Shown here piece by piece: positions 17,025-25,407 of a stretch of DNA of 64,000 nt. Positions within the stretch are counted from its first letter, which is position 1, and the number at the start of each line of letters is the position of its first letter. The DNA comes from Candidatus Onthovicinus excrementipullorum (GTDB lineage: Bacteria > Bacillota > Clostridia > Oscillospirales > Acutalibacteraceae): NCBI GenBank assembly GCA_018712345.1, contig DVHG01000010.1, forward strand, positions 124,001-188,000. The letters are read 5' to 3'. A program made the translations under genes and the position numbers. The notes beneath the pieces were generated by a model. The model was not told the DNA's origin and did not search any database. It was given only the letters and a program-made list of their open reading frames with translations.

Positions 17025-17345
17025 ATGACGGCCCGGGAAGGGTATCGGCGGCTGGCGTTTGGAAGCTGTGCGGACGCATTCAAGCTCCTGTTCCGCGAGG
17101 AGCCGCCGACGCAGCGGGAGATTGAGGAGATGGATCTGTTTTGCGTCAGCGCGGTAAAGCAGTCCAAGGCGGGCGGGCTGGAGCTGAGCTTTTTTAACCG
17201 GTTTGAGGCGCTCGACCGTCTGGCGGAGCTGGAGCGGATGGAGGAGGCGGATAGAGATGGGCCGCCTCCGTTTTACTCCGCGCTCGTGATGGGGGCGCAG
17301 GCAATCGCCGGGAAAGAGGAGGCGGAGGACCATGCGCCGTCGTGA
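17025..17345 (+). CDS. Phage terminase small-subunit-like protein
   Basis: The 106-residue protein precedes and overlaps (14 bases) the large terminase gene, the standard position of the small subunit that recognises DNA for packaging. The segment FCVSAVKQSKAGGLELSFFNRFEALDRLAEL resembles the C-terminal part of PBSX-type small subunits. The usual N-terminal helix-turn-helix domain is not evident in this start choice, so the protein may be shortened. The ATG has only a weak ribosome binding site; a TTG at 16926 would add 33 residues. A true small subunit is likely from context rather than from strong motifs. Confidence 0.6.
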   Translation: MTAREGYRRLAFGSCADAFKLLFREEPPTQREIEEMDLFCVSAVKQSKAGGLELSFFNRFEALDRLAELERMEEADRDGPPPFYSALVMGAQAIAGKEEAEDHAPS

Positions 17346-18621
17346 CCGGGCAGGACGGGGGGAGCGCGCCTACACCCCCTTTTCGGAGCAGCAGATGCGG
17401 GCGCTGACGTGGTGGTGCCCGCCGAGCCCGTATCAGGCCGTGATCTGCGACGGTGCCGTGCGCAGCGGCAAAACGCTGTGCCTGTCCGTCTCCTTTGTAG
17501 CGTGGGCAATGGATTCCTTTGACGGGGCGGACTTTGCCCTCTGCGGCAAGACGGTGCAGTCCCTGCGGCGCAACCTGCTGCTTCCGCTGCTGCCGGTGCT
17601 CTCCTCCATCGGGTTCGAGTGTGAGGAGAGCCTGACGCGCGGCTACGTGGATGTGCGCCTGTGCGGGCGGGAAAACAGGTTTTATCTGTTCGGGGGGATG
17701 AATGAGGCCTCCGCATCACTGATCCAGGGGATGACGCTCGGAGGGGTCCTTTTTGACGAGGTGGCGCTGATGCCGCGCTCCTTTGTGGAGCAGGCAATGG
17801 CCCGCTGTTCGATGGAGGGGGCAAAATTCTTTTTCAACTGCAACCCCGAGAGCCCGGGCCACTGGTTTTACAATGAGTGGATCCGGCGGGCGGAGGAGCG
17901 CGCATGCTTGTACCTGCACTTTACCATGTCGGACAACCCTTCCCTGAGCAGGCAAACGCTGGAACGCTACCGTAGGCTCTATTCTGGGACGTTCTATGAG
18001 CGGTTTGTGGAGGGGAAATGGGTGGCGGCGCAGGGGCTGGTCTACCCGTTCTTCCGCCCGGAGACCTGTGTGCGGCCCTGCCCCGGCGCCTGCGGTGAGT
18101 ACTACATTTCCTGTGACTACGGGACGGTCAACCCCGCCTCCTTCGGGCTGTGGGGGCTGTACGGCGGGGCATGGTACCGCCTGCGCGAGTATTATCACGA
18201 CTCGCGTGCCACCGGCGAGCAGCGTACGGATGAGGAGCACTACACCCACCTGGAGGAGCTGGCACAGAATCTTCCGATCCGTGCAGTGATCGTGGACCCG
18301 TCCGCGGCGAGCTTCATCGCGTGCATCCGCCGCCATGGGCGATTCCGCGCGATCCCGGCTGTCAATCGGGTACTTGACGGCATCCGCCAGGTGGCCGACG
18401 CACTCAAGTCGGGCAAAATTGTCATCTGCCCGCCGTGTACGGACACGATCCGGGAGTTCGGACTGTACCGGTGGCAGGATTCGGGCGCGATGGATGCGGT
18501 GCGCAAGGAGCACGACCACGCAATGGATGATATCCGCTATTTTACGGCGACGGTACTCGGCGAAGAACGGGATAACGTGGGGTTTGCCATCGCCGTGGCG
18601 CGCGGCGGTGCCGGCGCCTGA
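17332..18621 (+). CDS. Phage terminase large subunit (PBSX family)
   Basis: The 429-residue packaging motor has an N-terminal ATPase with a Walker A-like DGAVRSGKTLCLS (about residues 40-52), Walker B GVLFDEVALMP, and the coupling segment FFNCNPESPGHWFYNEW typical of the PBSX/Terminase_3 group. The C-terminal RNase H-like nuclease shows ISCDYGTVNPASFGLWG, IVDPSAASF and DHAMDDIRYF, which contain the metal-binding acidic residues. It translocates DNA into proheads and cuts it. GGAGGCGGAGG precedes the ATG. All catalytic motifs appear intact, so it could still be functional. Confidence 0.95.
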   Translation: MRRRDRAGRGERAYTPFSEQQMRALTWWCPPSPYQAVICDGAVRSGKTLCLSVSFVAWAMDSFDGADFALCGKTVQSLRRNLLLPLLPVLSSIGFECEESLTRGYVDVRLCGRENRFYLFGGMNEASASLIQGMTLGGVLFDEVALMPRSFVEQAMARCSMEGAKFFFNCNPESPGHWFYNEWIRRAEERACLYLHFTMSDNPSLSRQTLERYRRLYSGTFYERFVEGKWVAAQGLVYPFFRPETCVRPCPGACGEYYISCDYGTVNPASFGLWGLYGGAWYRLREYYHDSRATGEQRTDEEHYTHLEELAQNLPIRAVIVDPSAASFIACIRRHGRFRAIPAVNRVLDGIRQVADALKSGKIVICPPCTDTIREFGLYRWQDSGAMDAVRKEHDHAMDDIRYFTATVLGEERDNVGFAIAVARGGAGA

Positions 18622-18637
18622 AAAAAGGGGGAAAACA

Positions 18638-19858
18638 ATGGCATTTGGCAGAAAAAAGAGGGAGAGGCCCGTGCAGTCCCCGGCCGTCTGTGTGCAGACG
18701 GGGCGGGCGGCTGCGCTGCCCGACACCGCCCTGCCGGACGGACTCTGCGGACGCATGTATGAGTCCCTGCGCGAGGCGGTTCCGCTGATCGACGCGGCGC
18801 TTTTTAAAATTATCCGGCTGACGGGCGGCTTCCGCCTCACGTGCGGGAACGCGCAGCGGGAACGGCGGCTGGCGCGTTTTTTAAGGGAGATCCCCGTCAA
18901 CGGAACTCAGTATGGGATCGAGGCATTCCTGTCCGCATATTTGGAGCAGCTGCTCGTCTATGGGACGGCGGTAGGCGAGATTGTGGCCGGGCGCGGCGGT
19001 GTGTGCGCCCTGTATAATGTCCCGCTGGAGAATGTCGAGCTCCGGCGCGGGGACAGCCCGGTGGAGGTGTGCGTCTGCCGCAGGGAGCTCAGCGGTGAGT
19101 CAGTGCCCGTGAAACGGCCCGAGCTGATCCTGCTCTCGGTGCTCAACCCCACGCCGGGGAAGATGACGGGGAACTCCATTTTAAAGGGTCTTCCATTCGT
19201 CAGCGGCGTACTGATGAAGATCTACAACACTATCGGCCTCAACTGGGAGCGCGTGGGGAATGTGCGCTTTGCGGTGACGTATAAGCCGCAGGGGGACGAG
19301 GTCTCCCGTGCGTACGCCCGCGAACGCGCCGAGCAGATCGCACGCGAGTGGAGCAGCGCCATGAAGGACACGGGTGTAGTGCGCGACTTCGTGAGCGTGG
19401 GGGATGTATCGGTCCGGGTGATCGGTGCGGAGGGCCAGATCCCGGACAGTGAGATCCCCGTGCGGCAGATGCTGGAACAGATCGTGGCCAAGCTGGGGAT
19501 ACCGCCCTTCATGCTGGGGCTCACATGGTCCTCCACAGAGCGCATGTCCGAGCAGCAGGCCGATGTGCTCACAAGCGAGCTTGAGGCGTACCGGCGCATC
19601 CTGACTCCGGTGATTGAGCGCATTGGCAACGCCGCCCTGACGCAGCTTGGCGGCGGGCGGTGCACCGCGCAGTGGGAGGAGATCACCCTGCAGGATGAGG
19701 TTGAGCACGCAAAGGCGCGGCTGTACCACGCACAGGCACAACGCCTGGAAAAAGAGAATGAGAACTTGACAGACGGAGGGGAAGAGAATGGTTCGCAAAT
19801 CGGCGGAGACGGCGCAGGAGCCGCTGAAACCGGGGACCCCGACGGCAGGGGAGCTTGA
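18638..19858 (+). CDS. Phage portal protein
   Basis: The 406-residue protein begins at ATG 18638 after AAAAAAGGGGG. Segments such as LIDAALFKIIRLTGGFRL, FLSAYLEQLLVYGTAVGEIV, ILKGLPFVSGVLMKIYNTIG and the C-terminal LGIPPFMLGLTWSSTERMSEQQADV fit the stem, wing and crown parts of portals from PBSX- and SPP1-like phages. Twelve copies normally form the DNA channel at one prohead vertex and bind the terminase. Its last 71 bases overlap the next gene in another frame. The tail is acidic and glycine-rich. Confidence 0.9.
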   Translation: MAFGRKKRERPVQSPAVCVQTGRAAALPDTALPDGLCGRMYESLREAVPLIDAALFKIIRLTGGFRLTCGNAQRERRLARFLREIPVNGTQYGIEAFLSAYLEQLLVYGTAVGEIVAGRGGVCALYNVPLENVELRRGDSPVEVCVCRRELSGESVPVKRPELILLSVLNPTPGKMTGNSILKGLPFVSGVLMKIYNTIGLNWERVGNVRFAVTYKPQGDEVSRAYARERAEQIAREWSSAMKDTGVVRDFVSVGDVSVRVIGAEGQIPDSEIPVRQMLEQIVAKLGIPPFMLGLTWSSTERMSEQQADVLTSELEAYRRILTPVIERIGNAALTQLGGGRCTAQWEEITLQDEVEHAKARLYHAQAQRLEKENENLTDGGEENGSQIGGDGAGAAETGDPDGRGA

Positions 19859-20765
19859 AAAGATTAACGCGCAGGCCTATGGCGAGCTGACGGCGGAGGA
19901 TGTGTACACCTTTACGCTCGTGCTCTGTGACAATGAGGTCGACCGGGACCTGGAGCGCTTTTCCGTGCCGGCGCTGGAGAAGCTGGCGGGGATGTTCACC
20001 GGCAGGAGCGGGATCTTTGACCACAGCATGAGCGGGCGCGATCAGGTGGCCCGGATCTATGAGTGCTTTACAGTGAGGGACCCCGCCCGGACGACGCGGG
20101 CCGGGGAGCCGTACACGGCGCTGAAGGCGCGGGCCTATACGCTGCGCGGCAGTGCGCTCGCCCGGGAGATCGAGGCGGGGATCAAGCGGGAGGTCAGTGT
20201 GGGCTGCGCTGTGGCGCGGTCGGTCTGCTCCGTGTGTGGGGCGGATCTGCGCAGCGCCCCCTGTCCCCATGAGCGGGGGAGCGTATATGACGGCGTCCTG
20301 TGCTGTGCGGTGCTTCAGGACCCCACGGACGCCTATGAGTGGTCTTTTGTGGCTGTCCCGGCCCAGCCGGCGGCAGGGGTGGCCAAATCCTTTGATATAT
20401 CGGAGGGAGAAGAGATGGAGGAGATGACGGAGATCCTCAAATCCGCGCGCGGGGACGTGACGGTGAGCGGGGATCAGGCGCGGGAGCTGGCCAAGCGGAT
20501 CGCGGGGCTGGAATCCCTTGCGCGCGACGGGGAGCTGTACCGCAGGAATCTGTGTGCGGAGATCGGTTCCCTCTGTGCGGCCGTATCGCCGCAGTCAGAC
20601 CCCGAAAAGCTGGAGGCGATCCTCGGAAAAATGACGGCGGACGAGCTCGGTGAGCTGCGCAAGATTTTTGCCGCGCGCGTGGACCATATGCATCCGCCCG
20701 CCCCGCAGATCGCCGGCAGGGGGGCCGCGGAGAGCCGGACGGATAACAGCGAATTTAGAATGTAA
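19788..20765 (+). CDS. Prohead protease with C-terminal scaffold-like region
   Basis: This 325-residue protein starts inside the portal gene with a good GGAGGGG site. The N-terminal part resembles phage head-maturation proteases: GIFDHSMSGRDQVARI (H79) and KREVSVGCAV (S137) are the likely catalytic His and Ser. A cysteine cluster, CSVC then CPH (147-161), could bind zinc. The part after about residue 205 is charged and helical with an EMEEMTEILKSA start, as in scaffold segments fused behind proteases. It would guide prohead assembly and then cut scaffold and capsid. The next genes are decoration and capsid, as expected. Confidence 0.75.
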   Translation: MVRKSAETAQEPLKPGTPTAGELEKINAQAYGELTAEDVYTFTLVLCDNEVDRDLERFSVPALEKLAGMFTGRSGIFDHSMSGRDQVARIYECFTVRDPARTTRAGEPYTALKARAYTLRGSALAREIEAGIKREVSVGCAVARSVCSVCGADLRSAPCPHERGSVYDGVLCCAVLQDPTDAYEWSFVAVPAQPAAGVAKSFDISEGEEMEEMTEILKSARGDVTVSGDQARELAKRIAGLESLARDGELYRRNLCAEIGSLCAAVSPQSDPEKLEAILGKMTADELGELRKIFAARVDHMHPPAPQIAGRGAAESRTDNSEFRM

Positions 20766-20785
20766 TGTGAAAGGGAGCGAGAGCG

Positions 20786-21151
20786 ATGAACGTATCATTC
20801 AAAGGCTTTGGCGAGCAGATCCTCACCTTTGAGACGGAGGCGGAGCTGAAAGCCGGTGTCCCCGTCAAGGTGACGGACAGCGGAAAGGTGGCCGCCTGCG
20901 GCGACGGGGAGGTTTTTGCGGGCTTTACGGCCGCCCCCTCCCGCGAGGGGCTGGCAGCCGTTCAGGTAGGCGGCTATGTGTGTGTAAAATACTCGGGGAC
21001 CGCCCCGGCATTTAACCGTACATTGGTGGCGGCCGACGCCTCCGGCGGCATCAAGGCCGCAGCCGCCGCGGAGGGGAAGACCGCGGCCGGACGAGAGGTG
21101 CTCGTGGCGGAGCTCGATTCCGCCGGCGGGTACGTCGGCATCATTCTCTGA
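20786..21151 (+). CDS. Phage head decoration protein
   Basis: The 121-residue protein is rich in Ala, Gly and Val, with beta-type repeats (TFETEAELKAGVPVKVTDSGKVAACGDG and GGYVCVKYSGTAP). It lies between the protease and the major capsid gene, where lambda gpD-like or DUF2190-like decoration proteins occur. These bind the outside of the capsid after expansion and stabilise it. GGGAGCGAGAGCG lies upstream of the ATG. Confidence 0.75.
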   Translation: MNVSFKGFGEQILTFETEAELKAGVPVKVTDSGKVAACGDGEVFAGFTAAPSREGLAAVQVGGYVCVKYSGTAPAFNRTLVAADASGGIKAAAAAEGKTAAGREVLVAELDSAGGYVGIIL

Positions 21152-21170
21152 CAGGAAAGGGGAAAAGGAA

Positions 21171-22184
21171 ATGACAGATTACAAAAAGATCCGGCTGGAA
21201 AAGGGAATGTACGCGAGCGGGAAGCCGTTTACGGCCACGCTTGAGGAACTGGACCCGTCCGAACAGTACAGGGGCACGGCGCTGGAGGGGTTGGACGCCT
21301 ATGAGCGCCAGCTCAAACGGTTCGACATTCACGTCAACGGCGTAAAGAGCGACTGTGTGGAAAAATTTTTCCAGACAAGTGACTCCTCCGCCCTGTTTCC
21401 AGAATATGTCTCCCGTGCAGTGCGTCAGGGCATGGAGGGCGTGGATGTCCTGCCGCGGATCGTCGCCACGACGACGCAGATTGACTCCCTTGATTACAGG
21501 ACGATCGCAAGCGTGCCGGAGGAGGACGAAAAGGAGCTCAAGGCCGTCGCGGAGGGGGCGAAGATCCCGGAGACCTCCGTGCGCACCAAGGAGAATCTGG
21601 TCCGCCTGCACAAGCGCGGCAGGATGCTGGTGGCCTCTTATGAGGCGGTTCGCTTCCAGCGGCTGGACCTGTTCACGATCACACTGCGCCAGATCGGCGC
21701 GTACATCGCCAAATCCCAGCTCAGGGATGCGGTGAATGTTCTGCTCAACGGGGACGGCAATGAAAACCCGGCGCAGGAACTGGAGACGGCTGAAGCCGGG
21801 AAGCTGGCCTACGGGGACCTCGTAGGGCTGTGGAATGCGTTTGATCCCTACGAGCTCAATACCATTATCGCCTCGCCTGACATGATGGAGAAAATCCTTA
21901 TGCTGGAGGAGTTCCGTGATGCGGCCGCGGGGCTGGACTTCCACGCCAGCGGCAGGATGATCACCCCGGTAGGGGCGGATCTGATCAAGTCCGCGGCGGT
22001 CGGAGCGGGGACAGTCATCGGCCTGGACCAGTCCTGCGCGCTTGAGATGGTGCGCGCCGGCGGCGTGACGACGGACTATGACCGACTGATTGACCGCCAG
22101 CTTGAGCGGGCGGCAATCACATCAATCGCGGGCTTTGCCAAGATTTTTGACGGGGCCTCCCGGGCGCTTGTGCTCGCGGAATGA
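21171..22184 (+). CDS. Phage major capsid protein
   Basis: The 337-residue protein is the expected size for an HK97-fold capsid subunit of this phage group. An N-terminal arm (about 1-60) is followed by SSALFPEYVSRAVRQGMEGVDVLPRIVATTTQIDSLDYRT, a segment typical of the capsid E-loop and spine region. The second half contains NTIIASPDMMEKILMLEEFRDAAAGLDF and a C-terminal IDRQLERAAITSIAGFAKIFDGASRAL, resembling the P-domain and A-domain. GGAAAGGGGAAAAGG precedes the start. It follows the decoration gene by 19 bases. Confidence 0.9.
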   Translation: MTDYKKIRLEKGMYASGKPFTATLEELDPSEQYRGTALEGLDAYERQLKRFDIHVNGVKSDCVEKFFQTSDSSALFPEYVSRAVRQGMEGVDVLPRIVATTTQIDSLDYRTIASVPEEDEKELKAVAEGAKIPETSVRTKENLVRLHKRGRMLVASYEAVRFQRLDLFTITLRQIGAYIAKSQLRDAVNVLLNGDGNENPAQELETAEAGKLAYGDLVGLWNAFDPYELNTIIASPDMMEKILMLEEFRDAAAGLDFHASGRMITPVGADLIKSAAVGAGTVIGLDQSCALEMVRAGGVTTDYDRLIDRQLERAAITSIAGFAKIFDGASRALVLAE

Positions 22185-22227
22185 GTGAGACGGCGGGGCG
22201 TATGCAGCCCCGTGCAGGAGGGAACCT

Positions 22228-22617
22228 ATGCAGAGAGCGGAAAAGGAAGGGCTGCGCGCTCTGGAGCGGGAGCTGCGCTACCGAATGAGTCGGCTGCACA
22301 GTCTGAAAGCGGGGGAGGATGTCCCGGCCGATCTGGCGGCGCGCCTTGCCGCGGAGCGGCTGTTCGCCCGGCGGCGCAGCGATTCGGTCCTCACGGACGA
22401 GTGCCTGCTGGCGGCAGGTGAGGCGGAGGCGTATTATCAGTATCTGCTTTTGACGGAACTGCAGGAGGGTACAGTAACCAGCTTTAAGGCTGGGGACGTC
22501 TCCTACTCCACAGTGGGAAATGCGGTGGAGCGGGCGCGGCAGCGCCGGGATCTGCTGGCCGCGCAGGCGGGCGATCTGCTGAGGGATCCGGCAGAGTTTG
22601 TATTCAGGAGGGTATAG
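22228..22617 (+). CDS. Phage head-completion/connector-like protein, unidentified
   Basis: The 129-residue protein is mostly helical and charged (RALERELRYRMSRLHSLKAGEDV, then AVERARQRRDLLAAQAGDLLRD). It is the first gene after the capsid gene, where PBSX-type phages carry the connector gene (YqbG/XkdH position). The role is inferred from position alone. The start has AGGAGGGAACC upstream. No catalytic motif is visible. Confidence 0.55.
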   Translation: MQRAEKEGLRALERELRYRMSRLHSLKAGEDVPADLAARLAAERLFARRRSDSVLTDECLLAAGEAEAYYQYLLLTELQEGTVTSFKAGDVSYSTVGNAVERARQRRDLLAAQAGDLLRDPAEFVFRRV

Positions 22618-22619
22618 CG

Positions 22620-22967
22620 ATGGGGCCGTCACAGCAGGTGAAGCATGAGCTTGAACAGTGCGGGGAGATGGTATGCCTCGGTTGGGAGGATGGGCGGCGC
22701 AGCCCGGAGTACCGGGCGCTGATCCAGCCCCTGCGGTATAAGAACAAAATGTACCTTGAGGGGACGCAGACGCCCATCGGCCTGAACGAGCGCGGCTATT
22801 ATATGTACATCGGGCCGGCGGATCAGGAGATATCATCGCACGGCGGGACATTCCTGCTGCGCGGGGAGGAGCGGTATCAGATTGACCGTGCCGAGCGTGT
22901 GGCCTTCCGCGGGGAGACCGTGTACTACTGGGCGATCCTGAGAAATTATACGGAGGCGGAAGTATGA
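22620..22967 (+). CDS. Phage head-closure-like protein
   Basis: The 115-residue protein is rich in Tyr, Arg and Glu, with a beta-type core: LIQPLRYKNKMYLEGTQTPIGLNERGYYMYIGPAD, then FLLRGEERYQIDRAERVAF. This pattern is seen in small minor head or head-closure proteins of PBSX-like elements. It starts two bases after the previous stop and overlaps the next gene by four (ATGA). It is probably part of the neck. Confidence 0.55.
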   Translation: MGPSQQVKHELEQCGEMVCLGWEDGRRSPEYRALIQPLRYKNKMYLEGTQTPIGLNERGYYMYIGPADQEISSHGGTFLLRGEERYQIDRAERVAFRGETVYYWAILRNYTEAEV

Positions 22968-23386
22968 TCGATGCAATGATCCGGGACCTGTGCACACTGC
23001 TGGAGGGCAGGGAGGAACTGCGGAATGTCCGCTTTGTCCCGGAATTTCCCGGGAAAAGCATGGAGGGTCCGCTGCGGCGCCCCACCGTCAGCATCGGGAT
23101 GGACGGTGCGGAGATCGCCGATGCCGGGATCGGCCGGGTAATCGGGAGCGATACGCTGGGCTGCCGGGCGGAGATCACGCTGGGCGTGGGGCTCCATGTG
23201 CCATTCTCCTCCGACGCACAGGAGCTGTACAGGCTCCTCTCCGTGCTGACGGACGTCCTGCTCTTTGACAGCGAGTATGCGCTGCTGCGCATGCGGTGCG
23301 GCGGCGCATCCGCCAACCGGAATACGGGTGGATTTACCATGCACGTCGCCTTTACCTTCCATGTTGACTTTAAAAGGGGGCAATGA
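22964..23386 (+). CDS. Phage tail-terminator/tail-completion-like protein
   Basis: The 140-residue protein starts with the helix MIDAMIRDLCTLLEGREELRN and continues with strands (RRPTVSIGMDG, CRAEITLGVGLHVPF) and a helix SSDAQELYRLLSVLTDVLLF. The alternating pattern fits tail-terminator proteins (lambda gpU or DUF6838 type) that cap the tail tube where it joins the head. It overlaps the previous gene by ATGA. The identification rests on shape and position. Confidence 0.5.
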   Translation: MIDAMIRDLCTLLEGREELRNVRFVPEFPGKSMEGPLRRPTVSIGMDGAEIADAGIGRVIGSDTLGCRAEITLGVGLHVPFSSDAQELYRLLSVLTDVLLFDSEYALLRMRCGGASANRNTGGFTMHVAFTFHVDFKRGQ

Positions 23387-23387
23387 C

Positions 23388-23765
23388 ATGATCGCGGTAT
23401 CGGGGCCGCTTCAGCCGCGCGAGATGCGCGTGTGTATCGACGGGGAGCCGGCGGCGTTCGTCCTCGAATGTACGTATGAGAAAAAGCGGCCCGGTGAGGC
23501 CGTCTGCCCGGTGGGGTCGGCCGAGTGTGCGGCGGTCGCCGTGGGGAGCTGTGTCTATGAAGCGGTGCTCCGTCGGTTTACAACGTCCCTTGAGGACCGG
23601 TGGGCTGGACGGCGCGGCTTTGAGCTGTCCGTGGAGGCGGGGGCAACCCGCCTCCGCTTTACCGGCTGCGAGTGGCTGGAGATCCGCAACCGGATCACGG
23701 CGGGCAGTGAGGTCACGGAAGAGGTGCGCATCGCCGCCTGTTCCATGAAAAAGGAGGCACTGTGA
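23388..23765 (+). CDS. Phage structural protein, possibly tube-like, unidentified
   Basis: The 125-residue protein begins at ATG 23388, one base after the previous stop codon. It is rich in beta-type strands (MRVCIDGEPAAFVLECTYEKKR, FELSVEAGATRLRFTGCEWLEIRN) and ends in a basic CSMKKEAL. In PBSX-type order, the sheath and tube genes would sit here. It does not contain the motifs of a sheath and is too short for one. It could be a reduced tube or a joining protein. Seven cysteines are present, unusual for a tail protein. It overlaps the next start (TGATG). Confidence 0.45.
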   Translation: MIAVSGPLQPREMRVCIDGEPAAFVLECTYEKKRPGEAVCPVGSAECAAVAVGSCVYEAVLRRFTTSLEDRWAGRRGFELSVEAGATRLRFTGCEWLEIRNRITAGSEVTEEVRIAACSMKKEAL

Positions 23766-23902
23766 TGGATATGCAGGATCGTATTGCCCCGGACGGGGAG
23801 GAATTCGAGCTGGCCGCGGAACAGATGGAGCGGCTCTCCCGGCTGATCGAGCGCGAGAGCCGCAGGTATCCGCCGGACTTTGAAAAGCGGGGAGGCATGT
23901 AG
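23765..23902 (+). CDS. 45-residue phage-cluster protein, unidentified
   Basis: This very small gene is coupled to the previous one by TGATG and has 45 residues. It is acidic at first and then amphipathic (FELAAEQMERLSRLIERESR), ending in YPPDFEKRGGM. It occupies the place where tail chaperone, tape-measure and tube genes would stand. It may be a small assembly factor or what remains of a larger gene. The intact frame and the overlap with the upstream stop favour a real gene. No family is recognised. Confidence 0.5.
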   Translation: MDMQDRIAPDGEEFELAAEQMERLSRLIERESRRYPPDFEKRGGM

Positions 23903-23905
23903 GCG

Positions 23906-24409
23906 TTGGTCTTTATTTTTCGAAATTTTTGTTTCCCGGTGAACCCGCAGACCGTTGAAATTGAGAGAGGCGCCCGTGTGCGCACCCAACTCCTTGCGGC
24001 GGGGGGATATCAGCTCGGTGAGCGTTCACCGGGGCCGGCGGTAATCCGTGGGGGCGGTGTCTTTACGGGCGGCGATGCCGTACGCGATTTTGGCCGGCTG
24101 CGCGGGGAGTACCTGCGCGGGGGCAGCGGCGTGCTGATCCTGGGCGCCTATGGGAGTCTGGATGCCGTCCTGCGTACGCTCACCTGCACAGGCCGTCAGG
24201 GGGACAGCGTCGGCTATGCATTTGAGTTTGTCGAGTTCCCGGTAGGACAGACTGGGGCCAGCCGTGTGGTGCATACGGTAGGGGCGGGGGAGACGCTATG
24301 GGAGATTGCCGACCTGTACGGGGTGACGGTGGAGCATCTGCTGGCGATCAACCCCTCCCTCTGCGCGCCGGATGCTATTACGCCGGGCGGGGAGGTGTTC
24401 GTGTGCTGA
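23906..24409 (+). CDS. LysM-domain tail/baseplate hub protein (XkdP-like)
   Basis: The 167-residue protein starts at TTG 23906, with GGGGAGG about 11 bases upstream. The N-terminal FIFRNFCFPVNPQTVEIE is typical of XkdP-type PBSX proteins, and the C-terminal part (about 120-165) is a LysM domain: VVHTVGAGETLWEIADLYGVTVEHLLAINPSL. In related tails this protein joins the tube end to the baseplate hub, the LysM probably contacting peptidoglycan or hub proteins. At 167 residues it is shorter than typical relatives (over 200). In PBSX it directly follows the tape measure, which is absent here. Confidence 0.8.
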   Translation: MVFIFRNFCFPVNPQTVEIERGARVRTQLLAAGGYQLGERSPGPAVIRGGGVFTGGDAVRDFGRLRGEYLRGGSGVLILGAYGSLDAVLRTLTCTGRQGDSVGYAFEFVEFPVGQTGASRVVHTVGAGETLWEIADLYGVTVEHLLAINPSLCAPDAITPGGEVFVC

Positions 24410-25407
24410 GCATTGAACTGACGGATTTGGACGGCAGGCGATATATGTCCGACCAAATTGAACGGCTGGAATTTTCCAACCGGCTGGATACGCCGGCGCA
24501 GTCGATCCTTGTCACACTTCTCCGGCCGGGATGGGTGGGGGAGCTTGTGACCCTGCGGGCATTTTACGGCGGGGAGCTCTTTTTTGAGGGGCAGGTGGAC
24601 GAGCAGGAGTACCGCCGTTCCGCCGGACAGGATGAGCTGGAGATCGGTGCGCGCTCGGCCGGTGCGGCCCTGCTGGACAATGAGGCGATCCCCGCCGCGT
24701 ACAACTGCCCCTGTCTGGAGGATCTGTACAAGCTGCATTTGAAGCCGTATGGTGTCCGCGGCTGCCGGGGCAGCGCCGAGCGGTGCGGGGCCGTGTTCCC
24801 CGTCTATGCGGGGATGAGTGAGTGGGATGTGGTGCGCGGATTCTGCACAGGAGTGCTGGGCGTCCTGCCGCGGCTGACGGAGGGGATGATTCTGGATGCC
24901 ACCGGGCAGCCGACCGGGACAACGGTGGTGTTTGACAACCTGAGGCCGGGAGCATACCGGTATACCTCCCTGTCCGTGAGGTGTGTGCGCAGCGGTGTTA
25001 TTGGGGAGATTGTCTACCGGTCCGAGCGGGACGGGGCTTATATCTACCGTGCGCGCAGCAAGACGGCGCAGCGCCGCGCAATCACCGCGCGCCAGGTGAT
25101 GAATCTGTCCGGTGCGGCGGACTGGGAAAAGGGGTCTGCTGTCAGCAGGCGGTTCCTCGCCTCCGAGCTGGGGAGTGAGGAGATTGTGGTAAAATCCCCA
25201 CAATATGTGCGCTGCCGGCCGGGGGACCGTGTATGCGTGCCTGTCCCAGGCAGGGAGACGGACGGCTGGACCGTGTATGAGATCAATTATTACCTCTTCG
25301 GCGGGGAGCTCGGCAGCAGGGCGGTGCTGCGCCCGGAGCGGGAGATCAGGGGGTGGAGTGACAATGTGGCTGACACAGCAGCTGTTGTCACGCGGCAGAG
25401 CACGTGA
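24403..25407 (+). CDS. Baseplate hub protein, gpD/XkdQ-like
   Basis: The 334-residue protein begins at GTG 24403, overlapping the LysM gene by seven bases; GGGGAGG is correctly placed for this GTG. It begins with SIELTDLDGRRYMSDQIERLEFSNRLDTPAQ and continues with successive beta-rich segments and ITARQVMNLSGAADWEKGSAVSRRFLASELG, resembling the late-control D / XkdQ hub family (trimeric gp27-like ring). It would hold the spike below the tube. Its last 44 bases overlap the spike gene in another frame. Confidence 0.78.
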   Translation: MLSIELTDLDGRRYMSDQIERLEFSNRLDTPAQSILVTLLRPGWVGELVTLRAFYGGELFFEGQVDEQEYRRSAGQDELEIGARSAGAALLDNEAIPAAYNCPCLEDLYKLHLKPYGVRGCRGSAERCGAVFPVYAGMSEWDVVRGFCTGVLGVLPRLTEGMILDATGQPTGTTVVFDNLRPGAYRYTSLSVRCVRSGVIGEIVYRSERDGAYIYRARSKTAQRRAITARQVMNLSGAADWEKGSAVSRRFLASELGSEEIVVKSPQYVRCRPGDRVCVPVPGRETDGWTVYEINYYLFGGELGSRAVLRPEREIRGWSDNVADTAAVVTRQST

